This document shows, one piece after another, positions 6,221-9,509 of a stretch of DNA of 9,509 bases (position 1 is its first letter; every line of letters begins with the position of its first letter). This DNA is from Methylococcaceae bacterium (GTDB taxonomy: Bacteria > Pseudomonadota > Gammaproteobacteria > Methylococcales > Methylomonadaceae): assembly GCA_947505055.1 (NCBI GenBank), contig CANNLO010000167.1:1-9509 (forward strand), given 5' to 3'. A program made the translations under genes and the position numbers. Under the pieces are notes generated by a model that had not been told where the DNA came from, did no database searches, and was given only the letters and a program-made list of their open reading frames with translations.

Positions 6221-7915
6221 TTATTTCATTAATTTAGTGATATCTATTGGCAATTTAATCTGGCCTACTAATGCAACTAATGGTGCCAATGGGTGAAAAT
6301 CACCCCCATACATTGAGCCTTCGTCTGACTCTGCTATCCCTGATGCGCCTGGCTCCTTGTGCCCAGTTAATGCATATCGGACATCTTTACCTGGGTCGGG
6401 ATAGATTGCCTTAGCGCAATCAATAAGAGTGTGCCTGAATGAGTGGAATACAGTATGGATGTCGGTAACTCCGCAGGCGCTGCTATATCTAGCCCACCAC
6501 TTAGATACTAGCTGAGACGGGTCGTTATATTTATTGTTAGCGTCTAAGTCAGGAAAAAGCATCGCGCCGATTTCAGGCCGCTTTTTACGTTCATTTTCAA
6601 CATAAGATACCAACCCCATGGCGATAAGGTCAGGGTGAATTGGGAATCGTCGTTTGGAGGTTGAATTCTTTAGTTTCGTGTTTCTCTTTTTAATCAACTT
6701 CCCTGTACCATCTTCCTCGTATTCAGTAAGCACCATAACATTTATGCCATCTTCGACGTAGAAGTCCGATAGTTGAAGTTGGCAAATCTCACGAATTCTT
6801 GCGCCAGTAGCCAAGCCAATAGCAGGAATCCAGTGTTTGAAAGCTTCACTTGATGTAGGAATTTGTTTTTCTAGCCAAGGACGCTGAAACAATAAGTTGA
6901 GTTCAGGGACTGTGAATGGGCGTATTTTTTTCTTAGGAACACCTCGCCCGGATGTTTTAACTTTGGCTGATGGCGCTACAGTTATTACGTTATGCAAGAT
7001 TGCTACGTTAAACATAGCCGTCAGCATTTTTATCTTGCTCGTAATTGTTTTATTGGCATATCCGTCGCCTTCAAGTTTGGTAACCCATTTGTTTACGTCT
7101 TCGCGGAGTACCTTCTTCAAGGGCTTATTTTCAACAAAGAGAGAGAACTGTTTTAATGTTGCCTTAAATCCATCGGATGTTCTTGGGTCGCGCGGCTCCT
7201 CGCTAGCCCATAAGTCATGAATAGTAGACAGGGATTCTTCAGGGTCAGGCTTCTTGGGTGGATAGACAACTGGCGATGCGACATCGGTATCTCTACCATC
7301 ACCTGCATCTCGTGCTATTAATTCATTGGTAGCATCACGTTCGGCTCTGAGTAATTCTAGTTTAAGTTTGAATAGCTCTTCTGGTGTGCAAGACAGCCTC
7401 TCAATAGAGGCGCCAAATGGCCGAAGATAATGATTTAGTGCTACATCAGTTAACCTAGACACGTCGTAGTTAGCGATATCTTGCTTTAGGGTTGCCAAGC
7501 TTTTTTTATGAGTAGTAGCTGCGAAAAACCTATTCTCTGGTGGAAGTTGGTAGCCAGTTACAAGATGGCGAAACTGGTCGTCACTTCCAAGAATGTTGCG
7601 ATGCCTGTTGGCTATAATTGCAGTAGCAAGTTCAGGGGTTAGTTCAATTTGAGCTGCTGTACTTGGATTGTTTGTTATTAACCCTGAACTGGCCGGCGGA
7701 CTTTTAAAGTCAGGTTTGTTAAGCTTGAGTTTTAATGCCTCAAATTCTTTATCAAAATGCGTAGTCCATTCACGACAACGTTTCTCGGCAAGCTTTAAGT
7801 CGGTTGTGTGTAGTGATTTGCGGATTCTATATGCAGGTGCGTAATGAGACTGAAGGGCTTTAGGGACTGATATACAGAACTGATAAACATCCCGGTCTTT
7901 AGATAGATATTTCAT
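6221..7915 (-). CDS. int: Tyrosine recombinase / phage-type integrase with DUF6538-like N-terminus
   Basis: A 564-residue site-specific recombinase that would integrate and excise a mobile island. Residues 1-60 (YLSKDRDVYQFCISVPKAL, then RKSLHTTDLKLAEKR) match the DUF6538-type N-terminal module common in island integrases, which contacts arm DNA in related proteins by inference. The SAM-like core-binding domain covers about 225-315 (FKATLKQFSLFVEN, NKTITSKIKMLTAMFNVAILH). The catalytic domain from about 333 has all expected residues: Arg373 in TGARIREI, a Lys in the STSKRRFPIHPDL hairpin (about 421), His491 and Arg494 in FHSFRHT, His519 in LTGHKE, and the nucleophile Tyr536 in MYGGDF. The length is long but normal for this group, so the protein looks functional. 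Transcription runs away from the att sequence 117 bases upstream. The gene is visibly less AT-rich than the cargo genes to its left, suggesting different origins. Confidence 0.96.
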   Translation of the reverse strand: MKYLSKDRDVYQFCISVPKALQSHYAPAYRIRKSLHTTDLKLAEKRCREWTTHFDKEFEALKLKLNKPDFKSPPASSGLITNNPSTAAQIELTPELATAIIANRHRNILGSDDQFRHLVTGYQLPPENRFFAATTHKKSLATLKQDIANYDVSRLTDVALNHYLRPFGASIERLSCTPEELFKLKLELLRAERDATNELIARDAGDGRDTDVASPVVYPPKKPDPEESLSTIHDLWASEEPRDPRTSDGFKATLKQFSLFVENKPLKKVLREDVNKWVTKLEGDGYANKTITSKIKMLTAMFNVAILHNVITVAPSAKVKTSGRGVPKKKIRPFTVPELNLLFQRPWLEKQIPTSSEAFKHWIPAIGLATGARIREICQLQLSDFYVEDGINVMVLTEYEEDGTGKLIKKRNTKLKNSTSKRRFPIHPDLIAMGLVSYVENERKKRPEIGAMLFPDLDANNKYNDPSQLVSKWWARYSSACGVTDIHTVFHSFRHTLIDCAKAIYPDPGKDVRYALTGHKEPGASGIAESDEGSMYGGDFHPLAPLVALVGQIKLPIDITKLMK

Positions 7916-7938
7916 GATTTAACTAGGCTAACACAAAA

Positions 7939-7967
7939 CTACCTGTAAATCTACCTGTAAAACTACC
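7939..7967. repeat. 12-base direct repeats upstream of the integrase, candidate arm sites
   Basis: CTACCTGTAAAT (7939-7950) and CTACCTGTAAAA (7951-7962) are adjacent 12-mers differing at one base, followed by CTACC (7963-7967). They lie between the integrase start and the tRNA-like att sequence. Phage-type integrases often have arm-type binding sites or autoregulatory repeats in such a place, and that is the inferred role here. Confidence 0.65.
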
Positions 7968-8009
7968 AGCATGTTCTTTTGTAACCATTGCTAGGCTTGA
8001 ATCCTTGTA

Positions 8010-8027
8010 TATACAGGCGCTATACAG
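8010..8027 (-). repeat. Paired CTGTATA heptamers beside the att sequence
   Basis: On the minus strand CTGTATA occurs at 8027-8021 and 8016-8010, with an 11-base period (one helical turn) and GCGC between them, starting four bases past the tRNA-like CCA. The phasing suggests two protein contacts on one DNA face, for example integrase core or an accessory factor. The full LexA palindrome is not present. Confidence 0.45.
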
Positions 8028-8031
8028 ATTT

Positions 8032-8049
8032 TGGCGGAGAGCGAGGGAT
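8032..8049 (-). other. Attachment-site core: 3' end of a tRNA-Ser gene (fragment only)
   Basis: The minus strand reads ATCCCTCGCTCTCCGCCA. This has the layout of a tRNA-Ser 3' end: T-stem strand CCCTC, acceptor strand GCTCTCC, discriminator G and CCA. Beyond 8049 the expected T-loop (TTCGAA) and GAGGG partner are absent, so no intact tRNA is here and this is a partial att copy. It lies 117 bases upstream of the integrase start, where tRNA-using integrases place att. Reading in tRNA direction the fragment leads into the integrase. The second att copy is not in the window. Confidence 0.6.
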
Positions 8050-8079
8050 ACGCTGTATCACTCGCAAGATGCCAATTAA

Positions 8080-8211
8080 ATCAACAAGTTAGCTGATTTA
8101 GTAGGTGACACAAAAGAGCTAAAATATCACTATTTTGTATCCGAGTTTAAATCTCACCAAGCCGGTATTATACAGGCATTAGCTGAGAGTTCAAGCGCTG
8201 AGTGGAGTTGA
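8080..8211 (+). pseudogene. Orphan open frame, possible C-terminal gene remnant next to att
   Basis: After an in-frame TAA at 8077, 43 codons run open to TGA at 8209-8211, reading KLADLVGDTKELKYHYFVSE and on to QALAESSSAEWS. The composition is protein-like (amphipathic, helix-prone) but there is no ATG and no ribosome binding site. It begins about 30 bases from the att fragment, which would fit a gene whose front was lost at the recombination junction. A chance open frame cannot be excluded, and I recognise no family. Confidence 0.27.
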
Positions 8212-8253
8212 CCAGTCAACATGTACCGTTGTATGTTCCACTGCTGTAATTTT

Positions 8254-8283
8254 TTTACAATAATAATTATTCGCAAATGTATT
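8254..8283 (+). promoter_or_regulatory. Candidate promoter of the secreted-protein remnant
   Basis: TTTACA (8254-8259) and TGTATT (8278-8283) are separated by 18 bases in an AT-rich stretch 32 bases before the ATG at 8315. An AGAGGA Shine-Dalgarno follows at 8301-8306. The boxes are moderate, but the order promoter, binding site, signal peptide and terminator is coherent. Confidence 0.4.
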
Positions 8284-8314
8284 CATGCCACTTAACTCAC
8301 AGAGGATTATCTCA

Positions 8315-8447
8315 ATGAAAAAACAAATTAACCACATTAGCAGCGATTGCTGTTTTATCGACATCGGCAGCATTCGCTGCTGAAACTGAGGCAGAATTGG
8401 ACGGGACGATGTCCCCCAAAACACAAAATCGGCACTTGGGTGCCTAA
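8315..8447 (+). pseudogene. Frameshifted small secreted-protein gene
   Basis: An ATG with a good AGAGGA ribosome binding site opens MKKQ and then meets a stop. Shifting by one base after the fourth codon restores LTTLAAIAVLSTSAAFAAET, a textbook signal peptide with cleavage after AFA, continuing EAELDGTMSPKTQNRHLGA to TAA at 8445-8447. One extra A in the run near 8318-8327 explains the break. The mature part would be only about 20 residues, so the gene may also be shortened inside; the sequence turns GC-rich after GAC at 8400-8402. The terminator that follows agrees with a once functional plus-strand gene, the only one in the window. A sequencing error in the A-run is the main alternative. 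The opposite-strand frame here is a shadow. Confidence 0.55.
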
Positions 8448-8467
8448 TCTGCTTGGGCAGATTTTTG
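8447..8467 (+). terminator. Rho-independent terminator after the secreted-protein remnant
   Basis: ATCTGC (8447-8452), TTGG loop, GCAGAT (8457-8462), then a T-run to 8466. The 6-base stem begins at the last base of the remnant's TAA. A smaller GGCAC/GTGCC hairpin precedes it at about 8431-8444. Confidence 0.7.
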
Positions 8468-8497
8468 TATTTCGGCTCCCCCAAGTCCTCACCGTCT

Positions 8498-8725
8498 GCA
8501 CAACTAATCTCACGTTAGCTTAAAACCCTCACTATGACTGCATTCCAATGCCATAGCCTGCTAATGTAGGTGGAGTAAATCAACACTAAATCAGCAAAGG
8601 ATAATCCGCCTGAAACCTAATAGGGTGTTGGATTTGAGGGCCGCAGAGGAACTGTGACAAAATGATTTTCTGATACGTGAGATTGGCTGTGCCTTTAAAC
8701 TTCGGTTACGTGAGCTTCACTGTGC
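8498..8725. repeat. Three copies of an 18-base motif
   Basis: ACGTGAGATTGGCTGTGC at 8675-8692 and ACGTGAGCTTCACTGTGC at 8708-8725 are direct copies (15 of 18 identical), 33 bases apart. The reverse complement, GCACAACTAATCTCACGT, is at 8498-8515 (16 of 18 against the first copy). The inverted pair encloses about 160 bases that hold no gene. Operators, a small non-autonomous element or a decayed repeat are all possible. Confidence 0.5.
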
Positions 8726-8865
8726 AGCAAAAATAAACTTAATTGCGATATTGTTGGCATAGCGCCAAATGAAGGGCTCATTAACTCTGTAAGGTTTTCG
8801 GGGGTGAATAAGCCAGGCCATAGTTCTATAAAATCAATATCAGGGGAGCCATTGTTTAGCACCAT
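8695..8865 (-). CDS. Possible 56-residue protein downstream of the 111-residue gene
   Basis: An ATG frame starting 34 bases after the 111-residue gene, reading MVLNNGSPDIDFIELWPGLF and ending LHSEAHVTEV. It has protein-like composition and lies in the same direction as the two genes above it, so it could be a third member of that set. Against it: the Shine-Dalgarno (GAGAAAGG) is too far from the ATG, its last codons coincide with one copy of the 18-base motif, and the opposite strand is also open here. I recognise no family. Confidence 0.27.
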   Translation of the reverse strand: MVLNNGSPDIDFIELWPGLFTPENLTELMSPSFGAMPTISQLSLFLLHSEAHVTEV

Positions 8866-8899
8866 TAGCGAAGCGGGCCTTTCTCAACAGATAAGTTCA

Positions 8900-9235
8900 T
8901 TAGAAAGAGCCGCTATCTTCGGAGTGCCCGCTAATACTTGTTGCCTGTTCTAGATGGGTAGCACGTGCTTCCGCATATTCAAAAGGTTGTAGGTAGATTC
9001 TACCTTCCCCTAAGATCATGGGTATTTCACCAGCTGTTGAGAAAGCAAGAAATGCATCTGCAGCACTAAGGCCATTTTCTATACTTTCGATTAATTGATC
9101 ATCAATTACTTTTTTAGCACAGGCTAATGCACGTGATGCCGTAAAGAACGATCCTACTTTGGAAGGCTTCCCGCTATATGGAGGTGATTCGAAGGCATCG
9201 TAGGTTTCGACTGTAAAAGGTTTATAAAGGGCCAT
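8900..9235 (-). CDS. Conserved-type hypothetical protein coupled to the HD hydrolase
   Basis: A 111-residue soluble protein with no signal or membrane segment. The core is SGKPSKVGSFFTASRALACA followed by KKVIDDQLIESI and, after a gap, PFEYAEARATHLEQ. This resembles, from memory, small bacterial hypothetical proteins of the type KVGS...AL..AK..VD.SL...F..F.YA..R, whose function is unknown. The start is well supported: AAGGAG (minus strand, 9245-9240) lies four bases before the ATG. The ATG is inside the last codons of the HD hydrolase, an overlap of 14 bases, so translation is probably coupled and the two products may be made in proportion. The Ser/Gly-rich tail looks disordered. No terminator is obvious downstream. 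Confidence 0.78.
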   Translation of the reverse strand: MALYKPFTVETYDAFESPPYSGKPSKVGSFFTASRALACAKKVIDDQLIESIENGLSAADAFLAFSTAGEIPMILGEGRIYLQPFEYAEARATHLEQATSISGHSEDSGSF

Positions 9236-9509
9236 TTAACTCCTTGCTTTGTTCAATCAGTCCGTCGAAAATTCTTTCAAGTTTGATATTAGTGCCACGA
9301 AGTCCAGCAACCACATCTGCAGCCCACTTGAAGTAAGCTTGCTTTCTTTCAAGCGACCAGTCAGCAGGTGGGGAAGATAAGATGTCCCTTAGGTTACAAA
9401 TCTTATCAGCAAGCTTGACCATTTTCGCTTCAATAGAGATGTGAGGCGCATGGTCAACCTGATTCTGTTTTCTGACATCTTTCGGGAGGCTTTTATCATC
9501 CGTTACTTC
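9222..9509 (-). CDS. MESH1-type HD-domain (p)ppGpp hydrolase, C-terminal part (start beyond the right edge)
   Basis: The frame is open to the right edge and its 95 visible residues begin EVTDDKSLPKDVRKQNQVDH and continue APHISIEAKMVKLADKICNLRDI, then PPADWSLERKQAYFKWA and VVAGLRGTN. This follows animal MESH1 (HDDC3) and its bacterial small-alarmone-hydrolase relatives almost block by block. Family knowledge: these HD-fold, metal-dependent enzymes remove the 3' pyrophosphate of ppGpp; the metallo-enzyme also hydrolyses NADPH in animals. The Asp of KLADK, a metal ligand in the family, is present; the first His and the HD pair would lie upstream, off the window. The internal Met at 9422 is not the start, since the conserved EVTDDK block precedes it. 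It shares a 14-base overlap with the next gene. Whether the visible copy belongs to the core chromosome or an island cannot be settled here. Confidence 0.92.
   Translation of the reverse strand, partial: EVTDDKSLPKDVRKQNQVDHAPHISIEAKMVKLADKICNLRDILSSPPADWSLERKQAYFKWAADVVAGLRGTNIKLERIFDGLIEQSKELNGPL

Noticed and set aside
8001..8027. TGTATATACAGGCGCTATACAG as a LexA box
   Set aside because: The full CTGT-N8-ACAG palindrome is not formed; the two CTGTATA words are direct, not inverted.
8032..8120. An intact tRNA-Ser gene
   Set aside because: Only the 3' 18 bases match. The T-loop, T-stem partner, anticodon arm and 5' acceptor strand are absent beyond 8049.
8191..8484. 97-codon minus-strand frame
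   Set aside because: It is opposite the secreted-protein remnant, whose plus-strand ribosome binding site, signal peptide and terminator are coherent.
8092..8595. 11-base inverted repeat GCTGATTTAGT (8092-8102) and ACTAAATCAGC (8585-8595) as transposon ends
   Set aside because: No transposase between them, no target duplication visible, and the match stops after 11 bases; chance is enough to explain it.
8714..8953. Plus-strand open stretch of about 80 codons without ATG
   Set aside because: It overlaps the end of the well-supported 111-residue gene on the other strand and has only internal GTG/TTG starts with no ribosome binding site.

Overview
This window looks like an accessory region of a gammaproteobacterial chromosome. 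It is AT-rich by eye and holds lipoprotein signal peptides, a tyrosine recombinase, a tRNA-Ser-like attachment sequence, a toxin gene edge and gene remnants. A marine or Shewanella/Vibrio-like host is my guess from the style of the sequence; nothing here proves a genus. Every convincing intact gene is on the minus strand, so the text below follows the genes from right to left.

Right part (about 8050-9509). A truncated gene for a MESH1-type HD-domain (p)ppGpp hydrolase enters from the right edge. It overlaps by 14 bases a 111-residue conserved hypothetical protein that has a strong ribosome binding site. After that come a doubtful 56-codon frame, three copies of an 18-base motif, a frameshifted small secreted-protein gene on the plus strand with its own terminator, and an orphan open frame that lies against an 18-base match to the 3' end of a tRNA-Ser gene.

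Middle (about 5950-8049). The tRNA-Ser-like att sequence (8032-8049), two short repeat sets and a 564-residue tyrosine integrase form an integration module. A GC-richer, structured stretch and a perfect minus-strand terminator (5952-5976) close it off.

Left part (1-5800). Four genes stand one after another with gaps of about 110 to 330 bases: a 243-residue lipoprotein, a 635-residue secreted protein, a lipoprotein built almost entirely of WG-type repeats (nine 114-bp units plus a degenerate tenth), and a cytoplasmic DUF2971 protein. At the extreme left edge are the first 16 codons of a HigB-family toxin, preceded by an inverted repeat that is a good candidate for the HigA operator. This edge gene has no intact reading frame inside the window and is easy to miss.

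How it fits together: the integrase and att sequence suggest a genomic island, the HigBA edge suggests a stabilising toxin-antitoxin module, and the cargo between them is unusually rich in exported proteins of unknown role (three of four genes). I see no recognised defence, resistance or metabolic operon. The most unusual single object is the WG-repeat lipoprotein. Its repeats show a five-unit higher-order duplication, signs of gene conversion and seven six-cytosine tracts in the coding strand, so the locus should be prone to length change and frameshift.
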